DNA of 64,000 nucleotides from Mercurialis annua (taxonomy: Eukaryota; Streptophyta; Magnoliopsida; Malpighiales; Euphorbiaceae). Shown here in pieces: positions 1-11,934 of the stretch (position 1 is the first letter of the stretch; each line of letters opens with the position of its first letter). The notes beneath the pieces are model-generated. The model was not told the origin of the DNA. It made no database searches and saw only the letters and a list, made by a program, of their open reading frames with translations. The stretch is from positions 2,053,501 through 2,117,500 of the forward strand of contig NC_065575.1 of the NCBI RefSeq assembly GCF_937616625.2. The letters are read 5' to 3'. Both the position numbers and the translations under genes were made by a program.

Positions 1-2890
1 ATTTATAATATATACTAATATAAATTAGAGATGGATCTCTAAAAATTTCTTCTCCCTTCTCTAAACTACTTCCTCTCTATTTTATCTCTTGAAGGGTGGG
101 AGGAGATTATTTTCCGATCTCAATCGAAAATCACCTCCTCTCCGCGTATAAAAATTTAGTATTTTATAAAATTAAACTTTATTTCAATAAATTTAACCGT
201 TTGATAGTTTTTCCGGTATAAATTTTTGTGTTTTTTATTTGAAAATTTATGTTTATGTGGTGTGTTTTTTTAGATATTTTAAGAATCTTTAGTAATTGTT
301 CAAGTTTCATAGTCAATTTCTTGTAGATCTACGATTTTTGGATGGGTATTGTTCCAACTTCTTAGAATTCCATAGAAGATGAGGATTGAAAATACTAAGT
401 TTCAACGGATCAAGCAGATTGCTGATCAAACCGGAAGGACAAATTAAAGACCCGCTCCAACAAAACTTTGATCTCAAGTTCTCGATCAGTCCTTTCATAC
501 AGAATCGATGTCTAGATTTGCTTAATTTCGATTTATTTTTTGTTTCTATCTTGAATGATTTGTTAGTATTTTAAATCAAAACTGAAATATCATATATTAA
601 CTTTGTTATATGACTTTTCAGTTATAGTTTATTCTCATCAATGAATTCTATTTTTAGAAAAAAAAAAATATAGATGGATGGAAGATAAAGTGATTTTTTT
701 TAATTATTTATTTAATTAAACTAAAAATTTATAATCATTTAATTACTAATAAATTAAAATGGAAAACACGTACATTTACTTAATCTGTTTTATATATTTA
801 TTAATTAATAAGTATGAAAGTGAGAAGAAATTTGTGTATTTATTTAATTTACTGTTTTTCTACTTAATTAAACTTTTTTTGTGATCATTTATTTATCAAT
901 AAATTTTTCATTTTGACTTTTTTCTTTCTCATGTGTATTGTAGAAATAAAATTCTTTCTTAATGTGTATTGTGGACAACTTTATCTATCTGTTTGTTCAT
1001 TTTGTTAGTTTATATGCGTAAATTTTTGGTTCAATAAAAAAAATTTAGAATTTCTTTTTAAAGCTTACATGTTGCTGATTATTAGTTGATCAAGATTTTT
1101 AACGATTAATTAAAGGTCATATTTGTTAATAGATCATCCAATGTGGTGGCTCATCAACAAATTGAGTACCACGTGTCATTTGCGTGATTATATTTGTTAT
1201 GCTTTTAAGCTTGATCTAATAAAATACACTATTTAAGAACAAAAATGTTTCAATTTGTTTGTGACTGTGATTTCAAACTTATTTTGACATCTATATATTT
1301 AATTACTTATGCATTTACACAATGGTTAATTTAAGTGATATTCAGCTTAAATCTTTATTTGGAAAGCTGTGGAAAATGGAAGGAAGAAGAATGAGAGGAA
1401 AGTTTTTTAAAATATTCTAAATTTTGAGATCTTATTTTAATTTTTTTCCATTTCCTTCCCTTATCAAAATTTACATAGAGTAAATGTTAATAAATCTTAT
1501 AAAGAATTCAACATTTGATGCAATGAAATAATTGAAATGATGAAAGGATTTTAATAGTCTAAAGTGCAAAAGAAGTACTTGAATTTGAATTCCAAATTTC
1601 TTTTAGTGGATAAAGAATAAAGTATGACTATATTAGTCAACAATATAATACACCTGAACACATTTTAAATATGAAATTGACTTTTATAGTCTGAATGCAA
1701 AAGTTGAATTCCAAGGTACTGTTTGGGTAGCCGCCACATGGAAATACATTCCCTCTTTGCTTCTTCTTCTTATTCTCATATATTAGAATTGATTTTATAG
1801 AAATAAAATAAAATATTGAATTATATTTTAAAATAAATTTAGAAATTCTTTTAGATTTTGAATCAAACCTATTATCTAAGAAGTACAGAAATTTTGATAA
1901 AATTGCATGTCCTGTTTTGAAAATGTTTCGAAAACCGAAAACTCTGAAAAACTCTCGCTCGTAAGGGAACGTTTCCATAAATTAAAAAATTAATCACTTG
2001 TAAAAAAATTCTAAAAAATTCTCGGAAAAAATAATTCTTTTAATCAATTAACCATAATTTATATTATTCATATTGTACACAATAAATCTTATCCTTTTAT
2101 TTTGATTGAATTTTATTATATTTGGTTTATTTTATTAACTGACATAAATATTTAAATAAAATTTAATATATATAATATTTTATAATTTAGAATATTATAA
2201 ATATAACTCTATATTTTTATTATTTACACCTTTTTGCACATTTTTTGTTCTTCATTTAGAAAAAAGCCGCTTCCCCGTGTCCGTTTTGTGTCATTTTTGT
2301 TTTCTGTTTCCGTGCTATATTAGAATTTCTATTCTAATATGTTATATCCTGAAGTAACAAAATATAGTCTAACTTGTACATAACTGAATATAGGATCATA
2401 TATATCTTTAAAGAGATTAAAATATAATTGATCGAATTTCGAGTCTTCAAACTGTCATTATTATTTATTTTTTAAAAAAACTAAAAACTATTTATATAAA
2501 AACAATATAGGGCGGTTTTTCTTTTGAAGGTTTTAGATTATATATTTTTATTATCAAAAATAGATTAACTTAATAAATATTTTTTAAAAATAATTAATTA
2601 ATTTATTCAACTAAATTGGCTTTAATAGTATAATAATAAATAATTGTTGCTAATTTGAATATTGAAAAAGTTTTATATGTATCTTATGAATTGTCCCAAA
2701 TCACTATTAATAAATGTGCATGAAATGGTGCACGGATTAAATATTTAATAGAAGTTTTATAAATAGTTAGTATACTTTTAATTAAAAAAACTAATATGTG
2801 TGTAAATTAAATAAATTTATTTATTATAGACGAAAAGAATAACATAATTATAAATAACTATAAAATATAAGAAAGTAATTTAAGTGCTAA
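1..2890. other. AT-rich intergenic region, no gene seen
   Basis: No supported gene. The open frames here are short and of biased composition. Stretches near 1720-1990 and 2255-2330 (motifs such as aacgtttcc and ccgtgtccg) resemble a stretch at about 31100-31240, so old dispersed repeats are likely. No TIR or target duplication could be fixed. Confidence 0.5.
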
Positions 2891-2897
2891 GATATTA

Positions 2898-4018
2898 CTC
2901 CTCCATTTTTTATATTTTGAAATGTTTCATTTTAAAAGTTTTATACTAAATTTTTTCCTCCATTCTTTGTCTTAGTCATGGTCTTTTAAATTAAGAAATC
3001 TTCATTAAGATATAAACGAAACAGTTATAAGAGTAAGATATTTGGAAAAGTTTGAAAACTAATCCCGATGACCTTACAAGAAACAAGCATTACACGCTAA
3101 CAAGTGCGTAATCTATTAGCATATCGTTTTTCAAAATTAGAATATAAATTATGAAACTTTGTTTCCAACATAATACAATCGCCCGCCAACATATACTCAG
3201 TTGCCGACTTCAAAATTCGAATTATCGCTACTCTTAAAGCTTCCTGAATTCTTATAAGCTCTGCCGTTCTCTGACCAAAATTGTCTGTGAAACCAAACTG
3301 CCTAGCTTGCACTATGGCCAAGCTCATTTCTAACTACTATACCAACATCAGCTCTACCTTCCGAATCAAAAATTGCCGCATCAACATTCGCCTTTAAAAA
3401 ACTTTTATCCGTATATCCCGACGTAGCCAACCCGTCATGCTCACCTATAAACCTCTCATTTACTTTCTTAAACTTTCCTCTAACACTTTGCTAAGCTAAA
3501 AGATGTGAAGAAGCCGAATTAACAATAACCTCGACGTTGCTAGTCAAACTAATTTTACAGAAATTTCATTATAACTAGTAATATTTTTTTTTTATCTTTG
3601 TGAAATGAAATTTCTAAATTAAATAGAACTTTTTGAAAAATAAATTATGATAATTGACATAAATAATCATATAATTGCTGGATTTTGATAATTGAACAAA
3701 ATGAACAAACTAGTAGGATATACCTCAATGATATAAACATTTCTCCCTTCGGTTGTCGCATTTGAGAAATTGTTTTGGTTCATAATATTTGTCATGTTAT
3801 AATATCAAGAGAGCATTAATTGCTATTTTTTCATGTTTGCCCCCTATTAATTTATTGAAAAATTACAATAAATAAATAAAAATAGTAGTCATAAATATAA
3901 ACAAGTTTCAATGTAGGGTTAATTTAGTAAAAGTATTTACAAATTAAGACATATATTAATTGTTTTCTTAATTCTTGTGACAAAGCCAAATACGATAGAT
4001 ATTATATATCGGAGGGAG
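2898..4018. mobile_element. Stowaway-like terminal repeats flanking a LINE scrap
   Basis: The left end reads CTCCTCCATTTTTTATAT after TA and the right end is the complement of CTCCCTCCGATATATAAT followed by TA. This fits a TA-duplicating Stowaway/mariner-type MITE. The interval is about 1.1 kb, long for a MITE, and encloses the minus-strand RNase H fragment at about 3040-3560, so nesting is the simplest reading. The two ends might instead belong to two different partial MITEs. Confidence 0.45.
3040..3560 (-). pseudogene. LINE RNase H fragment (3' end of a non-LTR element)
   Basis: The reverse strand codes a broken plant-LINE RNase H domain. It has the ANVDAAIFDSEGRADVGIV stretch (first catalytic Asp context) near 3390-3340, then a frame with AELIRIQEALRVAI and ILKSATEYMLAGDC from about 3300 to 3160. 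The frame is interrupted between these blocks. The final stretch at about 3030-3080 resembles 20770-20850, so both appear to be 3' ends of one LINE family. A relic with no function. Confidence 0.7.
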
Positions 4019-4124
4019 TAGATAGCAAGTTTGTTATGTTGTGAATTTTATATTTTTTCAAAGGAGTTTTTTTCTTTCAATTATAAAAGAAATGTATGTA
4101 CATATCAGTTTAATAATATAAACA

Positions 4125-4590
4125 ATTAATTTTTTTGGTTCATCGGCTTTTTACCGGTTCAACCTCCGTTCACCGGTTCAACACCAGATTATTTCCCCGT
4201 CCAATCCGATCCCACCCAGTTCAACCAAAACATTTACTCCCTCCGTTCTTTTTTAGTTGTCCATTTAGCAAATTTTTTTTGTATACAAATAGTTGTCCAT
4301 TTAGAATTCCCATGTGATATTAGCTACTTATCTTCCAAGTTTACCCATCCCTAATAAATGACTCTATGTTTTAATTTAAAAGGCATTTATTAACTAATAG
4401 GGTTATATTAGTATTTTTTTTATATATTAAGACAAAAGAAGCACTATCTTGATATGTGCAATATTGGCTAAATGGACAACTAAAAAAAAAACTGAGGTAG
4501 TAGTATTTTACAGTTTTAGATCAGATCACCAGCCGGTTTCCGGTTTAATCGGTTCAACCGGTTGGTCCGATCTGGTTTTTAAAACACCGA
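4125..4590. repeat. GGTTCAACCGG-type dispersed repeat, split by a MITE
   Basis: Sequence rich in CCGGTTCAACC and GGTTTAATCGG blocks runs from about 4140 to 4225, is interrupted by a Stowaway element, and resumes at about 4505-4590, ending in TTTTTAAAACACCG. Related sequence lies at 38230-38515, 19250-19372 and in the last exon of the coiled-coil gene at 53211-53290. A multicopy repeat of unknown class. Confidence 0.6.
4237..4500. mobile_element. Stowaway-like MITE
   Basis: About 264 bp bounded by TA on both sides. The left end is CTCCCTCCGTTC followed by TTTTTTAGTTGTCCATTTAG. The right end has the inverted complement (CTAAATGGACAACTA, then a degenerate ACTGAGGTAG). The TIR is about 35 bp with a few mismatches. 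It is nested in the GGTTCAACCGG repeat. Non-coding. Confidence 0.85.
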
Positions 4591-4599
4591 TACAAATTT

Positions 4600-5700
4600 A
4601 TGTTATGTAAGAAAATGAGAAACCCTAGACCATAAAAGGTGGGCCATGTGAGACAGCTTTATGAATTGAAAATGTTTGCATAGTAAATGTGTTTAATTGG
4701 AACTCACAATAAATAAATATAAATCAGGTGAAAACAAACAAAAACATTTGTCTTCTATGCGCATTAATAATAAGACCAAACAGAACAACAATTCCAAAAA
4801 TCAAATAAATGAGCCACATTCATACTCTTGGGAATACAATATTTCTAAGTTGTTGCTCATCCTAACCAACAACCTTTTTTTTATACTTTTTCTATTTTTT
4901 ATATTAGAAATAGACTTATTCTATGTTAATTATTAGCGGAATTAGTATATATTTTTTCAAATTAAATCAGACAAACCACGACCTGATAAGAATCGAATAT
5001 CAACCTCATACAAACCGAAAGACATGACCATTAGACCAAGCCTTCAAATGCCTCTATTTCTTTTTAAGTATGATTTCGTTTTTATCACTTTTATAGTACA
5101 AAAGTAATTTCTCGCTCCTCCATACAAAACATTTCTGAGCATTCAAAATTATAAATTTGTATTTACTTTTAAATTTAATTAATTAAATATATATCTAAAA
5201 TATTCAATTAAATTAATTTTAATCAGCTATTTTTCTATTTTTATAAATAGATGTAATTTATCTGTCCCGTTTTAAAAGTACTCTACATGTTTTATTTTTA
5301 CATGTCGGATTGTTTATGTCACTTTAAATCGAACTCTCTTTTATCTCATATTCTCTTTTTTAAAAAAATACCTATAATTATAAACTATTTATAAGACTAT
5401 AATTAATGGAGGCAAATTAAAAAATAATAATTAATATTTTTTTAATATATGTAAAAAATGAAATTGTAAAATAGGGCAGTAGCTATTATTTCTATTCTAC
5501 CCTTATTAATTATTAAGTAATCATATATATCATTAATTGTGTTATAAATAATCTATCTGTTCAAATTAGAAAGTTTTTTATTGTACATTAAGAAGACATC
5601 AATTTTACTACCTCTCTCTCTCATTTAAAACCTTTTTTTACGCAAATATTAAAAAAATATAGATATATTTTTTCCGTTCTTTTTACCTATTTATATAATT
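4600..5700. other. AT-rich intergenic stretch, nothing identified
   Basis: The open frames here are low-complexity Asn/Lys/Phe runs. I see no gene, TIR pair or RNA gene. Confidence 0.5.
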
Positions 5701-5709
5701 AAAATTGTA

Positions 5710-5967
5710 CTCCCTCCGTCCCACTTAATAAGTCTCATTTGCATTTATACACAGATTAAGAAATTATTTATTATTCTTATCTTTTCATGTTTTTTCATTT
5801 TGCCCTATTAATTATAGTAGAATTTTTCAAATTATTCTTTTAAGATGACTAGAAGAAGAATAAAATATGATATTCCTATGAAAAAACATTCCAAAAATAG
5901 TAATGAGACTTTTTAAATGGGACATCCCAAAATAGTATATGAGACTTCTTAAACGGGACGGAGGGAG
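5710..5967. mobile_element. Stowaway-like MITE
   Basis: 258 bp flanked by TA. TIRs: CTCCCTCCGTCCCACTTAAT at the left and the complement of CTCCCTCCGTCCCGTTTAAG at the right. The internal sequence (AGTCTCATTTG, then CACAGATTAAG) recurs in opposite orientation in the element at 45641-45900, so these are two copies of one family. Confidence 0.92.
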
Positions 5968-6179
5968 TACATATTAAAAGAATCTTTATTTTGTTTAAAT
6001 TTTAAGTATAACTTTGATAAAAAAAAGTTATAAGAATAAATATGAGGGCAAATGACTAAAAAAGGTCAAAACTTTCATAAAAATTTCACAAAAATCCAAA
6101 CCTTTCAATTTTATCCAATTTGTCCTGAAACGTAGTATTTCGTTTCAATTATGTCCAACTACGCGATTTTGTTTATGTG

Positions 6180-6775
6180 GTGCTGATATGTGGCATTGCT
6201 CCTCGTCGATTGGGATCCTCCTCCTATCGGCTGGCTCAAACTCAACACGGATGGTGATGTCCGCTCTCCTACAAATTATGCTACATGTGGAGGCATGGGT
6301 CGCAACAGCAACGATGTCTGGATTTTTGGCTTCAACATACATATCGGCAAATGCTCGGTCCTTCTTGCAGAGCTTTGGGGTGCTCTAGCTCGATAGTTTG
6401 GAAGCTGCGTGGAGTTACAGGTTTGTTATGTTATATTGGAAATGGACAGTAAACTCGCTGTGGACACTGTGAATGGAAAGGAAGCTAGAGTTAGTGCCTT
6501 TGCAAAATATTCCGGATGCTATCAAGAATTTGCTGAAGGAGTGGGTAGTCTCTATACATCATGTTCATAGGAAAGGCAACTGTTGCGCCGACCGTTTGGC
6601 TAACCTTGGATTCAACCATAAAATTGGTTTGGTTCATTATGATAACATGCCAAAAGATATCTACAGCTACTTCATAGAAGGGTTTGCCGGAGTCTCGATC
6701 CCTCGCATGTGTAGAAGGCCTTAGGGCCTTCTTGCTCTCCTTGACTTTGGCCAATATCTCTTCTAAAAAAAATAG
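6180..6775 (+). pseudogene. LINE RNase H 3' fragment
   Basis: The translation gives WDPPPIGWLKLNTDGDV, the standard entry of the plant LINE RNase H domain, from about 6208, followed by AELWGALAR and a stop. A shifted frame continues LEMDSKLAVD near 6440, and another carries VHRKGNCCADRLANLG at 6565-6610. It ends in a short A-run near 6765 after a 3' tail. At least one frameshift and one stop are visible. The preceding 130 bp (about 6050-6180) look like a separate repeat arm. Confidence 0.8.
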
Positions 6776-6779
6776 TAGA

Positions 6780-7635
6780 TATTAATTATAGAAAAAAAAG
6801 GGATAAGAGAAGATTCTTTATAAAATGGTACACAAATTATAATTTACCTTCTTATATGCAATACAAACTGATATATGTCATTTTTTAGACGGGATGAAAA
6901 AGTATTATTTATTGATAAAATCATTATTGAAAGGGTTTGACTCTTTTATTGGATTTATTAAAGATGTTTTATACGTTTTCTAAGCTTTAAAACTTATTAA
7001 AAACATCCATAATACAGGGAAAATTATGAACTTTATGAAATTTTGAGGATATAACTTATTATTACCTTTAATATTGGACTACTTTTTAAAAAGCTAAAAG
7101 TCAAATAATTCATTCTATTTAAAACTATCCGTATGATATTAATTTATCAAAAATGATAATGATTTTGCATATTTTAATACATAATGAATATTCAATTTAA
7201 CTTAAAATTCAATTATAAATTAAAAATATTATTTTAAAATAAATTAATAATTTACAATTAATAGATATCCTAAATATATACCAATATACTTAATTTATAA
7301 ATAATTTATATGTTTTTACAATAAGTATATTAAAAGATTGCACAAATGGTGGCCCGGTTGTTATGATTGGCTAATGGCTACTATAACAGAAGATTCCCTC
7401 TTTATCTACAAACTACTCAATAATTTGGCAATTATTAGAATGGTAGCTGTGAATCTATTATTTTATTTAATTCTCCAATTGAAAATTAAATACTTTATGA
7501 CAGCCTTTTCTTCAACTTTTTATGTTCAAAAGCGTCATGAAATAAACATAAAACATTTCAAAACAATTGTTATTAGCATTTTGAGGGACCCTTGATAATG
7601 TCGGAGGAAAGGATCGTCAATAAAGACGTTCTAGT
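6780..7635. other. AT-rich intergenic stretch, nothing identified
   Basis: No supported coding region, RNA gene or paired terminal repeats. The 85-codon frame at 7338-7595 has no recognisable motif and no neighbouring exons. Confidence 0.5.
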
Positions 7636-7637
7636 CC

Positions 7638-7720
7638 GACCGTAGACTTTCTACCTCCATGGGACATTGCTCCGTCAGGCTTTCACCTATTGAGGAAAAT
7701 TTTCCACCGCTGCCTCTTTT
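7638..7720 (-). pseudogene. plastid 16S rRNA fragment in nuclear DNA (NUPT)
   Basis: The reverse strand matches the conserved 16S rRNA segment around E. coli positions 355-430. Landmarks are GAGGCAGC-GTGG, AATTTTCC, GAAAGCCTGACGGAGCAATG (exact) and TGGAGGTAGAA. The match is to the plastid form, not the mitochondrial one, because plastid rRNA has CCTGACGGAGCAATG here. Most differences are G-to-A or C-to-T changes, as expected of an old methylated nuclear copy. Homology fades after about 80 bp on both sides. Compared from memory of the rRNA, not by alignment. Confidence 0.8.
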
Positions 7721-7739
7721 TCATTCTCTCGCTGTCTAA

Positions 7740-8500
7740 ACTTATTTTCAAAAGATTTAATTTTTTATTCCTTTTAATCCAAAATTACCCTTTATTTTTT
7801 TGTTCTTCAATTTTTCTTTTTAAGTGTGTATATTTTAGTTGTTATCTACCTTTATGAGTACTTTATTAGCTGTCCCTAATTTTAAAATAAAAGTGACTTG
7901 AAGTTTAGAAATTTTATAGCGCTATGATGTTTATAATAGTGGTATTACAAATCTACAATTATTGACAACCAAATCCAAAAGATAAGGCTCTAATGGATTT
8001 TTTTCAATTGAAAAATATTTAAAAAGTCATGAAGTTTCTTAAAATTATATTAAAATTTTGATTTAAAGTGTAATTTTAAAGACTTAAATGCAAATTAAAT
8101 CATAAATTTTAACGTTCTTTGTAATTATAATACAAATTTTAATTTTTACAATATCAAATATGAACAATAATTTTGTAGGACATCGAGTTATTTTATAATG
8201 AAAAAATGATAACGCGAACATCAAAATATACATTATTATAGTATTTAAATTATTTTTTAAAAATAATAATTCCGTATTTAAAATTATTAAAAATTAATTA
8301 ATAGTTAGTGTTTTACATTGCTAAAATCTGAAATTCGTGTTGTAATTACAATACACACTAAATTTTATAAATTATTTTTGGCAGTTACCCATTAATAAAT
8401 TGTTCTTTTTATGATCTTTGTAGTAAACCATTTATATTTTCATTTTGGATTAATTAAAAATCAATAATTTTAAAATATTTTAAAAGTCAATCACAATATA
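7740..8500. other. AT-rich intergenic stretch, nothing identified
   Basis: No gene, RNA gene or terminal repeat pair was seen between the plastid scrap and the next LINE relic. Confidence 0.5.
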
Positions 8501-8504
8501 ACAC

Positions 8505-9280
8505 GTCTATGGAGAATTTGTAATCATATTCTGCCATGCGATCTCAATTTAATACGTCGACAAGTTCATGTATCTCAATTATGTCCTCATTGCAACGATG
8601 AAGAAGAGTCAATTGAGCATGCTTTTTGTGACTGCTCATTAGTACGAGGTCCTTGGTTTAGTTTGCCGATTGGATTACGAGTCGACTGACAATCAGAGCA
8701 TTCATTAGAGACTTGGGTACTTAATTTGTTAACCGTTACGAGAGCAGAAGAAAAACACAAGACAACTGCGCATACAACGTACTCTACTGGACTCCTCCTA
8801 ACGAAAGGTGGTTGAAGTCTAATTCATATATAGCAATGAATCTGTCCTCCCAAGTAGCATGTGCAGCCTTTGTTATTCGTGATTCAACAGGTAGGGTGGT
8901 AGTGCATGGAATTCAGATTTGTCATGGACTACAAGACGTGTAGATGGCTGAACTTTTGTCTATTAAGTTTGGTTTAAAATAAGCAATTAATGCAAGTTTT
9001 AGCAAAGTTTACATTGAATCGGATGCCAAACTGGCTATTAATCGTTTATCTTACTCTGAGGTGGCGTTGGACCGATGGTAGTTGATTAAAGAAGTCATTG
9101 TTTTGCTAGGACAACAATTGGAAGAGCTCAAGTTCGGTTACGTTTATAGGACCGATAATGGATTCGCTCATTCGTTAACTAAGTGAAGTTTGCAACGTCA
9201 TATTGAATTTTTATCTACTAGAGTTATTTATAACTCTAATTCTGAAGTTGTATTAACGAATCTTGCGTTGCATTAACAAA
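8505..9280 (+). pseudogene. LINE relic: zinc knuckle plus RNase H
   Basis: Near 8575-8650 one frame reads VSQLCPHCNDEEESIEHAF followed by CDCSLVRGPW. This is the Cys/His zf-RVT knuckle that follows the reverse transcriptase in plant LINEs. From about 8790 a frame reads WTPPNERWLKSN, VIRDSTGRVV, then VYIESDAKLAINRL and GFAHSLTK, which is the RNase H domain. Several in-frame stops are present, so it is dead. It lies just upstream of a second LINE relic on the same strand but is not contiguous with it, because RNase H comes here before the next reverse transcriptase. Confidence 0.75.
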
Positions 9281-9407
9281 AATCCTATTTTCCTCACAGT
9301 TGTTTTTTTAATTCAGCATGGACATTTAATTTTAATAATTAAAATTATAAATTATTATTTTTTATAATATGGAGGACTGATTAGTTTTTATTTTAATTAA
9401 TACCGAT

Positions 9408-11930
9408 TTGGACATTGAAATATATATTATCATGACATTGTTTGACAACATCCTGATGGCACATGAAATCTTACATTATTTGAAGACAAAAATATCAGGT
9501 AAAACCAACTATCTAGACTATCTAGATTTAAAGTTGGATATTAGTAAAGCTTATGACAGGGTGAAATGGAAATACTTTCAAAGTATCCTTCAAGCTTGGG
9601 GGTTTACAGACAAATTTATAAGGTGGATCATGGAGCGTATAACTTCAGTGACCTATTCTTTCCTAATCAATGGCACATCACAAGATTTTTTTAGACCATC
9701 TAAAGGTCTCAGACAAGAGGAACCTATCTGCCATCTATTGTTTATTCTGTGTGCGGAGGGGTTCTCTCACCTTATTAACAGAGAAATTGCTGGCAACCAG
9801 CTTGCAAGTATTAGATTAAATCGATATTGCCTCTCAATCAATCATCTCTTTTTTGCAGATGACTCTTTGATATTTGCAACCATAAAGGCTAATACCATAA
9901 GTGTTATCAAGAGAATCCTAACCTCTTATGGGCAAGCTGGTGGTCAAATCATCAATATGGAAAAATCTTCTATAATCTTTAATAGGAACACATATGAGTC
10001 TGTGATTAATTCTTTGGTATCTGACCTTAATATCACCTTGATGAGTATAGAGGACAAGTACTTAGGTTTATCTGCTCAGATCCTTAGGTCTAAAAATGGT
10101 ACATCTGCTTGTCTTCTGCATTCCTTGCAAACCAAGCTGAGTGACTGGAAAGAGAAGTTCCTCTTTCTAGGTGGTAAAGCGGTGCTTGTTAAAGCAGTCC
10201 TAATGGACATTCCTGTACATGCCATGATGTGCTTCATGATACCTAAATCTCTCTATAGGCGTATTAATAAGTCGATATGGTGGGGCCAGAACCAAGAGAA
10301 TAAGTGCATTGCATGGGTAGCTTGGTAAAAATAATGTGTAGGAATAAATGGGAAGGGGTAGTGGGTTTTAGGGATCTCTTATCTTTCAATATGGCGTTAC
10401 TGGCTAAACAAAGTTGGCGTATATTGCATAACCAGATAGTATGTTTTTCCAATTACTGAAGGGAAGGTACTTCAAAAACTCATCCTTTTTGGAAGCTACA
10501 AGAGAAAATAATCCATCATAGAGATGACAGAGTATTATCAAGCTTCTCAAGTTAGGCATAAGATGGCAATGAAATAGTGGGGGGATAATTGGAACCATAT
10601 AAGATCCTCGGATCCCAAGGGACACACCCTTCCTCCCTCAAATTCTGCAAGGGGCGGATCATAATAGGATCCCAGAAATAGTTAGTGATCTATTTGATCT
10701 AGTCGTCAACCAATGGAAAATTGGATTGATCAGATCACGTTTCAGACAGGAAGATGCAAACTCTATTTTGTCTATTCTTATCCCCTATCGCCTAGCCCCA
10801 GATCATTTGGTGTGGCATTTTATACAAGATGGCAAATGTTCGGTGAAATTCAGGTACTATATTTATTTGAAACATCTGCAGGACTTTAGTGAAAATCAAA
10901 ATACATCCCCTTCTCAGCATTTGATGCTCACAAGAGGAGACCGGAAGCACCTCTAGCAGCTTAAAATTCCAAATAAGCTTAGGATATTTGTTTGGAAATT
11001 GTTCCATAAAGGCATCCCAATGGCATAGGCTCTCAACTTCAGGCTCAAGAGTGACCTTTCTTATCCCCATTCCCTAGGTAAGGAAACTATCCACCACCTT
11101 TTCTTTTAGTGTTTGTTTGCATAAAGGGTGTGATTTTTATCTGATATGCAAAAGCTTGTAAGTGCAATTCCACATGAACCTTTAGACCTTATTTGGAAAA
11201 TATTGTCAATATTTTGAGATCATATGACGAGTTTGATACCCTAATCTCCATCCTAGTGTTTACTATTTGGTCTATATGGAAAGCAAGGAATGCAAAAAAA
11301 TTCAAGCTATTCCTTGGACAGTGGAAGAAACCAGCTCTAGGCATCTCATTCACGAAAAGAATTTGGAGATGCCCAACTCATGGAACTCCAAAACCTAAAA
11401 CGTTTGGAGAACACACGAGTATATATTAGAAGAAGGGCTCCCATAACGGACACAACCATAGAGAACTCGATCATCATCTCCTATGATGGAGGTATTAACG
11501 TTGTTTTAAAGACATGATTGGTAGCAGGTCTGGCTAGAGCTACGGTAGGAGATATATTGGAAAAATTTGCTAATTCTTTCAGAGGTATCTGGACAGAATT
11601 ATTATGGAATTCATGGTCTTGGAGAAGCGATTATATCGGCTAAGAATCAGGGATAGCGCAACATATGATCTTTGAAGGGGATGCCATTCAGGTCACCACC
11701 TCTGTCTATACAAGAGATTGCCGATTGACAAACGCCTGGAAAATCTGTCAGGATATATGGCTAAACACAACCTCTTTTGATCACTGTTATTTTTGATAAA
11801 ACGGAAAAACAATTAGGAAATACATAGACTGCTACAATTGGAGAAAGCTAAATTCCGCCATTACAGCAGTCTAAATCTATAGGTTACTTAATTTAGTGCT
11901 CTGTAATCTACTGGTGGAAAAAAAATTATT
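9408..11930 (+). pseudogene. LINE relic: reverse transcriptase to RNase H
   Basis: A 306-codon open frame (9408-10328, no ATG at its left end) carries reverse transcriptase motifs: LKLDISKAYDRVKW, GLRQEEP (usually GLRQGDP, so the motif is altered), LFILCAEGFSHLI, and the catalytic HLFFADDSLIFA, then KYLGL and WKEKFLFLGGKAVLVKAVL. After a stop at 10326 the reading continues in broken frames: MALLAKQSW near 10390, knuckle-region remains near 11000-11130, and RNase H remains (ISYDGGIN near 11480, FEGDAIQVTT near 11670). It ends in an A-run near 11925. It lacks an endonuclease region and is 5'-truncated and inactive. Confidence 0.88.
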
Positions 11931-11934
11931 TTTG

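Noticed and set aside
1637..1978. 113-codon minus-strand open frame
   Set aside because: Phe/Ile/Lys-biased translation from AT-rich DNA, no motif, and the segment resembles a dispersed repeat; no splice context.
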